A stretch of 64,000 nucleotides of DNA from Microbacterium hominis NBRC 15708. GTDB lineage: Bacteria > Actinomycetota > Actinomycetes > Actinomycetales > Microbacteriaceae. The notes below the pieces were generated by a model, which saw nothing but the letters and a program-made list of their open reading frames with translations, had not been told where the DNA came from and did not search any database. Where the stretch lies: positions 1 through 64,000 of the forward strand of contig NZ_BCWI01000009.1 of the NCBI RefSeq assembly GCF_001592125.1, read 5' to 3'. The position numbers and the translations under genes were made by a program. Shown in pieces: positions 25,910-35,438 of the stretch. Position 1 is the stretch's first letter. Each line of letters starts with the position of its first letter.

Positions 25910-26803
25910 TCAGCCCTCGTCGGCCGCGTCGGACGTGTGCGGGCGCACGCGGACGATGTTCGTGGTCTCGTCGATGTCCGCGACGGTCGGGTGCGCCTTG
26001 ACGAAGTCGGAGAACGACCGGTGGCCGAGAGCCTTCTCGCTGAACGAGGGGTCCATCCGCTTGAGGAGGTTCTTCACGGCCGACAGATGCACCCATTCGT
26101 CGTCGGTGCGCTCCTGCTCCAGCCGCAGGGCGCGGCCCAGGAGCTCGGCCGTCGGGTCCTCCGCCTTCTTGCGGCGGCGGGAAGACGTCGTGGCCGCGGC
26201 ATCCGTCTTCTTCTGTGCGGTGGCGGCCGCCGCCGGCGGAACGACGCCGGGCAACGAGTCGTAGGCGTCGAACTGGTCGCACGCCGCGGCGAGCGACTTC
26301 GCGGTCGACCCGGCGACGCCGACCCCGACGACGACCCGGCCGAGACGCTTGCAGCGCTGCGCGAGCGGCACGTAGTCGCTGTCTCCCGCCACGATGACGA
26401 CGTGGGTGAGGTCGGGCAGGCGGAACATGTCCTCGACCGTGTCGACGGCCAGGCGGATGTCGGCGCCGTTCTTCGCGTACGCGGCGGCCGGGAACAGCTG
26501 GACGAGGTCGACGGCGCGCGCGACGAGCTGCGAGCGGTACAGCGCGTTCACCGGCGACGACCAGTCGGCGTAGGCGCGCGTGAGCACCAGGGTGCCGAAG
26601 GATGCCGCGTAGTCGATGATCGCGCCGACGTCGATCGTCGCGTCCTTGAGGCGCTGGGCGATCTCGGGCGCGTCGGGGTCGGCGATGATCTTCTGCCGGT
26701 CGGCCGCGTAGGAGTTGCGCCCGTGCACGCGGTCGTACCAGCTCATCACGATGTTGTCGAAGTCGAGATACACCGCGACGCGGTTGCCCTGCAGCTCGGC
26801 CAT
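25910..26803 (-). CDS. NYN-domain RNase-like protein with OST-HTH/LOTUS domain
   Basis: 297 aa. The N-terminal NYN (PIN-like) domain has its acidic cluster: YLDFDNI, the later DIRLAVDTVEDMF and VAGDSDYVPLAQ. A Lys/Arg-rich linker (about 195-215) leads to a C-terminal domain (EWVHLSAVKNLLKRMDPSFSEKALGHRSFSDFVKAHP) matching the OST-HTH/LOTUS RNA-binding fold. Likely a metal-dependent RNA-cleaving or RNA-binding protein; targets unknown. It starts 1 bp after the Gfo/Idh/MocA gene stop, so the two are cotranscribed. Confidence 0.82.
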   Translation of the reverse strand: MAELQGNRVAVYLDFDNIVMSWYDRVHGRNSYAADRQKIIADPDAPEIAQRLKDATIDVGAIIDYAASFGTLVLTRAYADWSSPVNALYRSQLVARAVDLVQLFPAAAYAKNGADIRLAVDTVEDMFRLPDLTHVVIVAGDSDYVPLAQRCKRLGRVVVGVGVAGSTAKSLAAACDQFDAYDSLPGVVPPAAAATAQKKTDAAATTSSRRRKKAEDPTAELLGRALRLEQERTDDEWVHLSAVKNLLKRMDPSFSEKALGHRSFSDFVKAHPTVADIDETTNIVRVRPHTSDAADEG

Positions 26804-26804
26804 G

Positions 26805-27836
26805 TCAGCGCCCCTTCGGGTAGGTCACGCCGAGCTGGGCTCGCACGCCGTCGAGGGCGGCCATGATCGCGATCGACTCGTCGAACGGGAGGAGGTCGCT
26901 GTCGGTGCGTCCCGCGCGCAGCAGCGCCTCGGCGTACAGAGCCTGGAACTGCATGCCGCGCCCGTCGACGGTGGAGCGGTACTCCTCGATGACCGTGCCG
27001 TCGGTCGCGGTCACGCGGAAGGAGGTGGGCTCGTACCACACGCGGTCGATGTCGATGCGGGCGGCCGTGCCGATGACGTGCGCCGCGTTCGGTCCGGCGG
27101 CGCGCGAGCTCGTGACGAGCGACGACACCGCGCCTCCTTCGTGGACGGCGGCGATCGCGACCTCGGTGTCGGCGCCCGTCTCGCCGAGCCGACCGACCGC
27201 GCGCACCTCGGTCATCGGTCCGAGCACATCCCATGCGAAGGAGACCGGGTAGATGCCGAGGTCCAGCAGGGCACCGCCGCCGAGCTCGAGGGCGTTCAGG
27301 CGGTGGCCGGGATCGAGCGGGAGCGACTGGGTGTGGTCGGCCACGACCGTGCGCACCTCGCCGATCGTCCCGTCGGCGATGAGCTCGCGGATGCGCACCA
27401 TGTGCGGCAGGTACCGCGTCCACATCGCCTCCATCGCGAGCAGTCCGCGGCCGGCCGCGATGTCGCGGATCGCGACGGCCTCGTCGGCGTCGAGCGTCAC
27501 CGCCTTCTCGATGAGGACGTGCTTTCCGGCCTCGAGAGCGAGGACGGCGTGCTCGCGATGATGACTGTGCGGCGAGGCGACGTAGACGATGTCGACCTCG
27601 GGGTCGGCGACCAGCTCCTCGTACGAGCCATGGGCGCGGGGGATGCCGTGCTCCTGCGCGAACGCCTCCGCGGACTCGGCGCGACGCGAACCGACCGCGG
27701 TGACCGTCAGCCCCGCGGTCCGGAGATCCTTCGTGAAGGCGTGGGCGATGCCGCCCGTCGCCAGGATGCCCCAGCGGACGGGGGCGCCGGGGATCGGGGA
27801 GGCGGCGCCGGGGCTGCCGGGAGCGATGTCGGTCAT
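26805..27836 (-). CDS. Gfo/Idh/MocA-family NAD(P)-dependent oxidoreductase
   Basis: 343 aa. Rossmann start VRWGILATGGIAHAF, then YVASPHSHHREHAV and HVLIEKAVTL, where the usual EKP motif reads EKA. The family oxidises or reduces sugars, inositols and related polyols; the substrate is not evident. Leaderless ATG: 6 nt after TAGGCT. The promoter mirrors that of the divergent M20 peptidase gene. Confidence 0.87.
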   Translation of the reverse strand: MTDIAPGSPGAASPIPGAPVRWGILATGGIAHAFTKDLRTAGLTVTAVGSRRAESAEAFAQEHGIPRAHGSYEELVADPEVDIVYVASPHSHHREHAVLALEAGKHVLIEKAVTLDADEAVAIRDIAAGRGLLAMEAMWTRYLPHMVRIRELIADGTIGEVRTVVADHTQSLPLDPGHRLNALELGGGALLDLGIYPVSFAWDVLGPMTEVRAVGRLGETGADTEVAIAAVHEGGAVSSLVTSSRAAGPNAAHVIGTAARIDIDRVWYEPTSFRVTATDGTVIEEYRSTVDGRGMQFQALYAEALLRAGRTDSDLLPFDESIAIMAALDGVRAQLGVTYPKGR

Positions 27837-27872
27837 GCCTCGAGCCTATCGGCGGCCGCGTAGGCTCGAGCC
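27837..27872. promoter_or_regulatory. Mirror-image divergent leaderless promoters
   Basis: TAGGCT boxes at 27843-27848 (minus) and 27861-27866 (plus) each lie 6 nt from a start codon (ATG at 27836, GTG at 27873). The flanking CGAGGC and CGAGCC make the segment a near-perfect inverted repeat. Confidence 0.65.
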
Positions 27873-29216
27873 GTGAGTGCCGACAACGCCGCCTCGATCG
27901 CCCGGTTCCGTGAGCTGCTGCAGATTCCGACCGTCTCGCATGCCGACGAGGGCCTCATCGACTGGGAGCCCTTCGACCGGCTGCTCGACGCGGTTGTGCG
28001 CCTGTATCCGGCGCTGCATGCCGTGCTGGAGCGCGAGGTCGTCGACGGGCATTCGCTGCTCTACCGCTGGCCGGGCGCCCGCGGCGGGGCGGACCCGCTC
28101 GTGCTGATGGCGCATCTGGATGTCGTGCCCGTGGTCGAGCAGGAGTGGGATCTCCCGCCGTTCGCCGCGGAGATCGCCGGCGAGGGCGCGGATGCGGCCA
28201 TCCACGCGCGCGGAGCGATCGACGACAAGGGCGCGCTCGTCGCCATCCTCGAAGCGGTCGAGGCGCTCGTCGCCGACGGCTTCTCACCCGAGCACGACGT
28301 CTATCTCGCCTTCGGGCACAACGAGGAGACCGCCGGCGGGGGCGCCCGGGCGATCGTCGCGCTGCTGCGCGAGCGCGGCGTGGAGCCTGGTCTCGTCCTG
28401 GACGAGGGCGGCGCCGTGGTGGAGGGCGTCGTGCCGGGGATCTCGGTGCCCACCGCGATGGTGGGTGTCGCCGAGCGAGGCGTCATGACGCTCCGTCTCA
28501 CCGCCCGGGAGGGCGGCGGGCACGCGTCGACGCCGCCGGCCTTCCCGGCGACGGCGCGCCTGGCCCGGGCGATCGACCGCATCCACCGGCATCCGTTCCC
28601 CGCGCGCATCGCGCCGCCGGTGCGGGCGCTCTTCGCCACCCTCGCCCCGCACGCCGCTCAGCCGCTGCGCACGGTGTTCGCCAATCTGGGCCTGCTGGCG
28701 CCGGTGGTGGCGCGGGTCTTCCCCCGGCTCGGGCCGGAGATGAACGCGATGGTGCGCACCACCGCCGTCGCCACCGAGCTGTCGGGCGCCCCCGGCGAGA
28801 ACGTCCTCGCGACGACCGCGCGCGCCGCGGTCAACGTCCGCCTGCTCACGGGCGACACGGTCGCCTCCGCGACGGCGCGGATCCGCCGCGTCGTCGCTGA
28901 CCCGCATGTCGAGGTGGAGGTGCGCCACGGGTCCGATCCGTCGCCGGTCTCGCCGTGGCGCGGACGGCCGTGGCGGCGCATCGCCACGGCGGTCCGCGAG
29001 ACGCTGGGCGAGGAGGTCGTCACGACGCCCTACATCCAGCTCGGTGCGAGCGACAGCCGGTGGTTCACCGCCATCAGCGCGCACGTCTACCGCTTCACGC
29101 CGTTCCACCTCACGCGCGCCGAACGCGACGCCCTGCACTCGCACAACGAGCGCATCCGGGTCGCGTCGTGGCTGGCCGGCATCCGCTTCTACCGGGCCCT
29201 CATCGCGGCCAGCTGA
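27873..29216 (+). CDS. M20 family metallopeptidase
   Basis: 447 aa. Metal-site motifs of M20 enzymes are clear: MAHLDVVPV (His, Asp), GAIDDKGALVAILEAVE (bridging Asp) and GHNEETAGGGAR (catalytic and ligand Glu). The length and the VLDEGGAVVEGV block resemble the carboxypeptidase S/PM20D1-like branch, which hydrolyses peptide or N-acyl amino acid bonds. No signal peptide, so cytoplasmic. GTG start is leaderless. Confidence 0.9.
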   Translation: MSADNAASIARFRELLQIPTVSHADEGLIDWEPFDRLLDAVVRLYPALHAVLEREVVDGHSLLYRWPGARGGADPLVLMAHLDVVPVVEQEWDLPPFAAEIAGEGADAAIHARGAIDDKGALVAILEAVEALVADGFSPEHDVYLAFGHNEETAGGGARAIVALLRERGVEPGLVLDEGGAVVEGVVPGISVPTAMVGVAERGVMTLRLTAREGGGHASTPPAFPATARLARAIDRIHRHPFPARIAPPVRALFATLAPHAAQPLRTVFANLGLLAPVVARVFPRLGPEMNAMVRTTAVATELSGAPGENVLATTARAAVNVRLLTGDTVASATARIRRVVADPHVEVEVRHGSDPSPVSPWRGRPWRRIATAVRETLGEEVVTTPYIQLGASDSRWFTAISAHVYRFTPFHLTRAERDALHSHNERIRVASWLAGIRFYRALIAAS

Positions 29217-29226
29217 GCCGGGAGGG

Positions 29227-30168
29227 TCAGGGGACCAGCACGATCTTGCCGTCGGCGCCGGCGGCGACGAGCCGGTGCGCCTCCGCGGCCTCGGCCAGCG
29301 GCAGCCGCGGTCCGAGCTCGATGCGGAATCGTCCGGCAGCGAGGAGGGCGACCGTGACCGGGACGGCCTCGGCCCGCCACGCCTGCTCCTGCGCCGTCAA
29401 GGGCACCGGGCTGCCGCCGCTGAAGGCCCGGATGCCGAGAGCTGCGGCATCCTTCCCGCGCACGAGCGTCGCGATGCGGCGATGGTCGGCGACGAGCTCG
29501 CGTGACTGCTGCAGTGCGTCGTCGGTGCCGGCGAGGTCGATGGCGACCGTGACGCCCTGCGGCGCCATCCGGCGCACGTCGTCCACCACGGTGGCGCCGT
29601 AGGGCAGGGGATGCGCGCCGAGCGCCCGCACCCGGTCGGCCCGACGGTCGCTCGTGGTCGCGAGCACCGTCGCGCCCGAGAGCACCGCGTGCTGGATGGC
29701 GGCCTGCCCGACGGCTCCCGAGCCGCCGTGGATGAGCACGGTGTCATCGGCGCCCACCGCGAGCGAGCGGAGCGTCTGGTACGCCGTCCCGACGGGGATG
29801 CCGAGGGCGGCCCCCTCGGCGGCCGACACCTGCGGGGGACGCGGTGAGACGTGCGCGGCGGAGGTCGTCAGCGCGCTCGCGTAGGTGCCGGCGGCGCCGA
29901 AGACGACCACGGGGTCGCCGACCCGGAAGCCCTCGACCTCGGATCCGACCGCCGTGACGATGCCGGCGGCATCCGAGCCCAGGCGGCGCGGCTCGACGAT
30001 CGGGTCGGATGCGCGCAGGCCCGAGCGCAGCTTGTGGTCGATGGGGTTGACACCGACCGCCTCAATGCGGACGGTGACCTCGCCGGGCCCGGGGGCGGGC
30101 ACCTCGACGTCGGCGACGGTGAGGACCTCGGGTCCTCCGAACTCGGTGTACACGATCGCGGTGCTCAT
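29227..30168 (-). CDS. Zinc-independent NAD(P)H:quinone reductase (MDR family)
   Basis: 313 aa. GroES-like N-terminal domain (GPGEVTVRIEAVGVNPIDHK) and a Rossmann domain with VLIHGGSGAVGQAAIQ, as in the quinone oxidoreductase branch of medium-chain dehydrogenases; catalytic Zn ligands are absent. Convergent with the M20 peptidase gene, whose stop is only 10 bp away. Confidence 0.87.
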   Translation of the reverse strand: MSTAIVYTEFGGPEVLTVADVEVPAPGPGEVTVRIEAVGVNPIDHKLRSGLRASDPIVEPRRLGSDAAGIVTAVGSEVEGFRVGDPVVVFGAAGTYASALTTSAAHVSPRPPQVSAAEGAALGIPVGTAYQTLRSLAVGADDTVLIHGGSGAVGQAAIQHAVLSGATVLATTSDRRADRVRALGAHPLPYGATVVDDVRRMAPQGVTVAIDLAGTDDALQQSRELVADHRRIATLVRGKDAAALGIRAFSGGSPVPLTAQEQAWRAEAVPVTVALLAAGRFRIELGPRLPLAEAAEAHRLVAAGADGKIVLVP

Positions 30169-30219
30169 GCGGGATGCAACGGCCCCGCCCCGCCCGTATT
30201 CCGCGTCGGAGCGGCCGGA

Positions 30220-33200
30220 TCAGGCGCTGAGCGCCTTGGTGATGCGGGGGAGCGAGACCGGCTCGGCGGTGCCGAGCGCCTGCGCGAACAGGCTCACCCG
30301 GTACTCCTCCAGCAGCCACCGCGCGTGCACCAGCGCCGGCGTCGCGTCGGCGGGCAGGGGCAGCGTGCCCCCCGCGTCGGCGTAGAGCGCGGCGGCGCGC
30401 TCGAACTCGGTCAGCCGCTGCCGGTCGCGGCCGGGGTTGTCGGCGAGGGTCCGGACGCGTTCGAGCGCGCCCTGCAGGTAACGCGGCAGGTGCCGGAGGC
30501 GGTCGAGACCGGACCGCGACACGAACCCCGGGAAGATCAGTCCCGCCAGCTGCCCCTTCACGTCGCCCAGCGCGGTGAGCAGCGTCATCGAGTTCTGGCC
30601 CTTGATCGCCCTGTCGACCTCGCGCTGGAGCGTGAGGATGCGCGCCGTGAGCGACACCGCCTGGAAGAGCTCGTCGACCACGGCGGCCGAGAACGCGTCG
30701 CGGACGGCCGCGAACTGCTCGGGCGTGCGTACGCCGCCGGGGGCCACGCGGTCCCGCACGGCGTCGGCGACCGCGACGCGCGCATCCTCGATGAGAGCCT
30801 TGGCCGACGGGTACGGGGACGCGGCCAGCGAGAGCTTCTCGGCCGCGGTGAGGTGATCGAGCACGTAGGCGCTGGGGGAGGAGACGGCCAACAGCAGCAA
30901 CCGGCGCACGCCGGCATGGGTGAGGCGTTCGGCCCGTTCCGGCGTCGCCTCGATGCGCAGGGCGACGGCATCCTTCTCGTCGACGAGAGCGGGGTAGCCG
31001 CGTACGACGCCGCCGGCGACCTTGGTGTCGACCACCTCCGGCAGCGTGCCGAGGTCCCACGTGAGGATGCCGGTGCGCTCCGCGAGAGCGGGGGCCGCGG
31101 CGGCCGGCGGCGCGCCGGCCGCCGCCCGTGCGACGCGGGCCGCGGGCGGCGTCTCGCGCGCGAGGGTGCGCGCCACCTGCTCACGGGCACGGCCCGCGAG
31201 CCGATCCTGCAGCTCGCCCAGATCGCGCGAGGTGCCGACCGAGCGGCCGCGGTGGTCGACGGCGCGGAACGTCACGAGCAGGTGGGAGGGCACGCGGTCG
31301 AGGTCGAAATCGGCGACCGTGACCGGCTGGTTCGCGATGCGCTGGATGCGGCTCGCGAGGGCGGCGCGCAGCGTCTGCGGCGGAAGCCCGTCGTGATGCT
31401 CGGGCCCGGCGTCGCTGAGCTCCTCGCCGAGGCGGGCCGCCCAGTCGGCGGCCGGCACCACGTGGCGGCGGATCGCCTTGGGCAGCGCCTTCAGCAGCGC
31501 GGTGGTCAGTTCCGCGCGCAGCCCCGGGACCTGCCAGTCGAAGCCGTCCGGTCGGAGCCCCGCCAGCAGCGGAAGCGGGACGACCACGCTCACGCCGTCC
31601 TCGGGATCGCCCGGCTCGAAGCGGTACGCGAGGGAGAGCACCTGATCGCCCTGATGCCACCGGCCCGGGAACGCGCGCTCATCGGAACGCGACGCGTCGC
31701 CCTGCAGGTCGGCCTCGGTCATGTCGAGCAGCCGCGGGGTGCGCGCCGAGGCGTCGCGCCACCACGACTCGAACGAGCGCACATCGAACACGTCGGACGG
31801 CAGGCGGGAGTCGTAGAAGGCGAAGACGGCCTCGTCTCCGACCAGGATGTCGCGGCGGCGCTCGCGCTCCTCCACCTTCTCGAGGCGGCGACGCAGGTCG
31901 AGGTTGCGCCGTTCGAAGGCCGTCAGCCGCTTGTCGAGGTGCTGGCTGTTCCAGTCGCCGTCGACGAGCGCGTGCCGCACGAACAGCTCGCGTGCCAGCG
32001 GCCGGTCGATCCTCGCCAGCTGCACCCGCCGGCGGGGGATGATCTCGACGCCGAAGAGCGTGACCTTCTCCGCGGCGACGGCGGCGCCGGCATCCTTCGA
32101 CCAGTGCGGATCGCTCAGCTGGCGGTGGGCGAGATCGCCGGCGAGCTCCTCGGCCCACGCGGGATCGATCGCCGCCACGGTGCGCGCGAACAGACGCGAC
32201 GTCTCGACGAGCTCGGCGGCCATGACGGCGTCGGGGGTGGCCTTGCGCAGCGCCGAACCGGGGAAGATCGCGAACGCGCTCCCGCGTGCGCCGCGGAACA
32301 CCTGGATCGGCTTGCGCTTGTCGGCGGGCCGGCCGCTGGCCTTCGCCGCTACGGAGCGGGTGTCGAGGATGCCGATGTGGGAGAGCAGCCCCGCGAGGAT
32401 GGCGCGATGGACCAGGGCGGGATCGGCGGCGCTCCCGTCGGTGCGCGGCGAGTCGCCCGCGGCGGTGCGCGAGGACGTGCCCATCAGCTGACGCAGCTGT
32501 CGGTGCACGTCGACCCACTCGCGCACGCGGACGTAGTTCAGGAACTCACTGCGGCACAACCGCCGGAACGCGCTCGACCCGAGCTCACGCTGCTGTTGCT
32601 GCAGGTGGTTCCAGAGGTTGAGCAGGGTGAGGAAATCACTGGTCGGGTCGGTGAACCGCGCGTGGAGCCGATCGGCCTGCTCGCGTCCGGCGCCGTCCTC
32701 CACCGACGGCCGCTCGCGCACGTCCTGGATGGACAGCCCGGCCACGATGGCCAAGACGTCGGGCAACACCTGCAGGCGCCGCGCCTCGATCAGCATGCGC
32801 GCGAACCGCGGATCGATCGGGAGGCGTGCGATCTCGCGTCCGAGCGACGTCAGCCGCCGCGACGGCGTGACGGCGCGCAGTTCGGTGAGCAGGTCGAACG
32901 CGGCCTTCACCCCGCGGCTGTCGGGCTTGGTCAGGAACGGGAAGTCCTCGATGTCGCCGAATCCGAGGGAGAGCATCTGCAGGATGACCGACGCGAGCGA
33001 CGTACGGAGGATCTCGGGCTCGGTGTACTCCGGCCGCGAGCGGAAGTCGTCCTCGCCGTACAGCCGGATCGCGATGCCGTGCGACGTGCGTCCCGCACGG
33101 CCGGAGCGCTGCTGCGCCGAGGCCTGCGAGATGGCCTCGATCGGCAGGCGCTGGATCTTGGAGCGGACGCTGTAGCGCGAGATGCGCGCGGTGCCGGCGT

Positions 33201-34287
33201 CGATGACGTAGCGGATGCCGGGGACGGTGAGGCTCGTCTCGGCGACGTTGGTGGCGAGGATGACCCGGCGCCGCACCCCGGCGACGCCGGACGGCTCGAA
33301 GACGCGGTGCTGCTCCGACGCCGACAGACGGCCGTACAGGGGGAGGACCTCGGTCGGGCGGGTGTCTCTGGCGTACATGCCGCGCACGGCATCCATCGCG
33401 TCGCGGATCTCGGCTTCCCCGGGCAGGAAGACGAGCACGTCGCCGTCGGCCTCGCGATCGAGCTCCCGCAGCGCGGCGAGCAGCGCGTCGACGTCGTCGC
33501 CGTCGGCGGGCGTTTCGACTCGGCCCTTCGGGCCTCGCTCAACGACCGGGGCGGCGTTCGGGCCTCGGTCGGCGACCGGGGTGCCCTTCGGGCCTCGCTC
33601 GGCGGCCGGGGTGGCGTTCGGGCCTCGCTCGGCGGCCGGGGTGGCGCGGGGGCCGCGGTCGGCGACCGGGGCCTCGGGGACGTGCGGACGGTAGCGGATC
33701 TCGACCGGGTAGGTGCGGCCGGAGACCTCGACGATCGGCGCGGGGGTGCCCTCCGCATCCGCGAAGTGCCGTGCGAAGCTCTCCGGGTCGATCGTCGCCG
33801 ACGTGATCACGACCTTGAGGTCGGGACGCTCCGGGAGGATCCGGGCGAGGTAGCCCAGGAGGAAGTCGATGTTCAACGACCGCTCGTGCGCCTCGTCGAT
33901 GATGATCGTGTCGTAGCGGCGCAGCAACCGGTCGCGGTGGATCTCGTTGAGCAGGATGCCGTCGGTGACCAGAGCGACCTGCGTCTCATCGGAGACGTGA
34001 TCGGTGAAGCGCACCTTGTAGCCGACGGCGCCGCCGAGGGGAACCTGCAGCTCGTGCGCGATGCGTTCCGCGATCGTGCGTGCGGCGATGCGGCGCGGCT
34101 GGGTGTGGGCGATGCGGGTGCGGCCGAGCTCCAGGCAGATCTTCGGCAGCTGCGTCGTCTTGCCCGAGCCGGTCGCGCCGGCGACGATGACCACCTGATG
34201 CGTCGCGATGGCGCGCGAGATCTCCTCCCGCGCGGCGCTGACGGGCAGCTCCGGGGGGTAGGAGATCACGGGGACGACGGGAGGCAT
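30220..34287 (-). CDS. hrpA: ATP-dependent RNA helicase HrpA (DEAH), with in-frame repeat insertion
   Basis: 1355 aa. Walker A GATGSGKTTQL (about residue 37), DEAH box IIIDEAHERSL, motif III SATID, motif VI QRSGRAGR, then HA2, OB-fold and the long C-terminal domain of HrpA, which rescues stalled translation complexes in other bacteria. Residues about 204-259, between the helicase lobes, are five 10-residue repeats (P-V/A-A/V-D/E-R-G-P...) encoded by the dispersed repeat family at 33511-33675 and absent from the normal fold. The ATG has GGAGGG just upstream. Confidence 0.95.
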   Translation of the reverse strand: MPPVVPVISYPPELPVSAAREEISRAIATHQVVIVAGATGSGKTTQLPKICLELGRTRIAHTQPRRIAARTIAERIAHELQVPLGGAVGYKVRFTDHVSDETQVALVTDGILLNEIHRDRLLRRYDTIIIDEAHERSLNIDFLLGYLARILPERPDLKVVITSATIDPESFARHFADAEGTPAPIVEVSGRTYPVEIRYRPHVPEAPVADRGPRATPAAERGPNATPAAERGPKGTPVADRGPNAAPVVERGPKGRVETPADGDDVDALLAALRELDREADGDVLVFLPGEAEIRDAMDAVRGMYARDTRPTEVLPLYGRLSASEQHRVFEPSGVAGVRRRVILATNVAETSLTVPGIRYVIDAGTARISRYSVRSKIQRLPIEAISQASAQQRSGRAGRTSHGIAIRLYGEDDFRSRPEYTEPEILRTSLASVILQMLSLGFGDIEDFPFLTKPDSRGVKAAFDLLTELRAVTPSRRLTSLGREIARLPIDPRFARMLIEARRLQVLPDVLAIVAGLSIQDVRERPSVEDGAGREQADRLHARFTDPTSDFLTLLNLWNHLQQQQRELGSSAFRRLCRSEFLNYVRVREWVDVHRQLRQLMGTSSRTAAGDSPRTDGSAADPALVHRAILAGLLSHIGILDTRSVAAKASGRPADKRKPIQVFRGARGSAFAIFPGSALRKATPDAVMAAELVETSRLFARTVAAIDPAWAEELAGDLAHRQLSDPHWSKDAGAAVAAEKVTLFGVEIIPRRRVQLARIDRPLARELFVRHALVDGDWNSQHLDKRLTAFERRNLDLRRRLEKVEERERRRDILVGDEAVFAFYDSRLPSDVFDVRSFESWWRDASARTPRLLDMTEADLQGDASRSDERAFPGRWHQGDQVLSLAYRFEPGDPEDGVSVVVPLPLLAGLRPDGFDWQVPGLRAELTTALLKALPKAIRRHVVPAADWAARLGEELSDAGPEHHDGLPPQTLRAALASRIQRIANQPVTVADFDLDRVPSHLLVTFRAVDHRGRSVGTSRDLGELQDRLAGRAREQVARTLARETPPAARVARAAAGAPPAAAAPALAERTGILTWDLGTLPEVVDTKVAGGVVRGYPALVDEKDAVALRIEATPERAERLTHAGVRRLLLLAVSSPSAYVLDHLTAAEKLSLAASPYPSAKALIEDARVAVADAVRDRVAPGGVRTPEQFAAVRDAFSAAVVDELFQAVSLTARILTLQREVDRAIKGQNSMTLLTALGDVKGQLAGLIFPGFVSRSGLDRLRHLPRYLQGALERVRTLADNPGRDRQRLTEFERAAALYADAGGTLPLPADATPALVHARWLLEEYRVSLFAQALGTAEPVSLPRITKALSA
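33511..33675. repeat. 30-bp tandem repeat array inside hrpA
   Basis: Begins with CGTTTCGACTCG at 33511, followed by five units containing GGCCTCGSTC..CGRCCGGG at exact 30-bp steps (33531, 33561, 33591, 33621, 33651). Being a multiple of three, it stays open in the hrpA frame. The first unit (GGCCTCGCTCAACGACCGGG) is the reverse complement of the repeat core seen at 1-137, 57431 and 60876. Confidence 0.88.
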
Positions 34288-34308
34288 AGCCCTCCATCGT
34301 ATTGCGCG

Positions 34309-34971
34309 TCAGCGCGCCACGGTGCCCGCGTGGTCCACGACGGGCGCGGATGCCGGGCGAAACCCCGAGACCTCGACGATCGCGTCGAAGTAGGCGAGGA
34401 GCGCGTTCGGGATGTCGCCGAGCGGGGTCGACAGCACGACGAGGCTCAGCTTCTTCGAGTCCGGCACGGGATACCAGTACTGGGCGACGAGCCGCCGCTG
34501 GGTGAACGGGGCACCGTCCTCGAACTCGACCGACTCGTCCACGCGATGCGCGCGCACGACCTCTCCGTCGGAGAACGGGCGTCGCACGGCGGTCGCGGCC
34601 ATGTCGGGCGCGATGGTGGGCAGGGCCTCTTCGAGCACCGCCAGCACGTGCTGCGGGTTCGTGCCGATCGACGGGCTCATGCGGAGGCGATCGTCGTCGA
34701 ACAGCGTCAGCATGGCCGACATCGGCTCGCCGGGACCGAGCTCCGTCTGCAGCAGCAGCAGTCGTCCGTGCGCCTCGCGCGCGGCCCGCGCCGCCTCCAC
34801 GAGGTCGTCGCGCATCCGACGGCGGGCCGTCGCGTGCTGATCGGCGGTGCCGAGCGTGCCGCGGGCGACGTCGGTCGCCGAGGCGCGCGCCTCCTCGTCG
34901 CTGTCCAGCGCCACGGGCCACCAGGTGCCGACGAGGCGGAACACGAGCTCCGGGACGGCGTCGTCGCTCAC
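34309..34971 (-). CDS. Hypothetical protein of the WXG/hydrolase cassette
   Basis: 220 aa from a GTG start that overlaps the upstream lipoprotein stop (GTGA). Soluble, alpha/beta-looking, with no signal peptide. Recognisable pieces are YWYPVPDSKKLSLVVLSTPLGD and a helical AREAHGRLLLLQTEL. I do not recognise the family. As the last gene of a four-gene overlapping cassette it could be an immunity or chaperone-type partner of the hydrolase protein at 35435, but that is only inference from position. Confidence 0.7.
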   Translation of the reverse strand: MSDDAVPELVFRLVGTWWPVALDSDEEARASATDVARGTLGTADQHATARRRMRDDLVEAARAAREAHGRLLLLQTELGPGEPMSAMLTLFDDDRLRMSPSIGTNPQHVLAVLEEALPTIAPDMAATAVRRPFSDGEVVRAHRVDESVEFEDGAPFTQRRLVAQYWYPVPDSKKLSLVVLSTPLGDIPNALLAYFDAIVEVSGFRPASAPVVDHAGTVAR

Positions 34972-35438
34972 AGCTTCTCGAGGTCGACGCGACTGAGCGT
35001 GACGCCGCCGTCGTGCAGCGCCGTCACATCGTCGGGGAGTCCCGCGACCGCCGCGGACAGGTCGACGATCTTCTCCTCGTCTGCGGCATCGCGGGCGATC
35101 ACGGTGACCGTCTCGATGCTCGCGGGCGTGGTGTCGCGGATCGCGACGAAGATCGCCACGAGGCGCTCGGCGGTGACCGGCTCGTCGGCGGACACCAGCA
35201 CGCTCACCGACAGGGTCTTCGCCATGCCGGAGGTGCTCACGGTGCCCAGCGGATCCTCGACCCCCGGATCGGCCGCCGAGACGGCGGCGTAGACGCTCTG
35301 CAGATCCACGTCGGTTCCTTCCTGTGCGGCGCTGGACGCGGCGGGCGCGCCGCCTCCGCCGGTGCATGCGGTGAGCGCCGCCACCGCGAGGACCGCGGCG
35401 GCCGCGGCGACGGCGAGTCGAGTCGTTCCGGGCATCAT
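34968..35438 (-). CDS. Predicted lipoprotein of the WXG/hydrolase cassette
   Basis: 156 aa. Signal peptide with lipobox LTAC (Cys at about 25), then a Gly/Ala/Ser-rich spacer and a small alpha/beta domain, so it is probably anchored on the outer face of the membrane. Two in-frame ATGs (35438, 35435); the second has better spacing from the AGGAGAA site. It overlaps the hydrolase gene stop by 4 bp. An exported partner or immunity protein is a reasonable guess. Confidence 0.75.
   Translation of the reverse strand: MMPGTTRLAVAAAAAVLAVAALTACTGGGGAPAASSAAQEGTDVDLQSVYAAVSAADPGVEDPLGTVSTSGMAKTLSVSVLVSADEPVTAERLVAIFVAIRDTTPASIETVTVIARDAADEEKIVDLSAAVAGLPDDVTALHDGGVTLSRVDLEKL

Noticed and set aside
29851..35292. 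A 1,813-codon open frame antisense to hrpA and its neighbours
   Set aside because: It arises from the GC-rich third positions of the genuine minus-strand genes; composition is Arg/Gly/Val-rich with no domain, and it spans several real genes.
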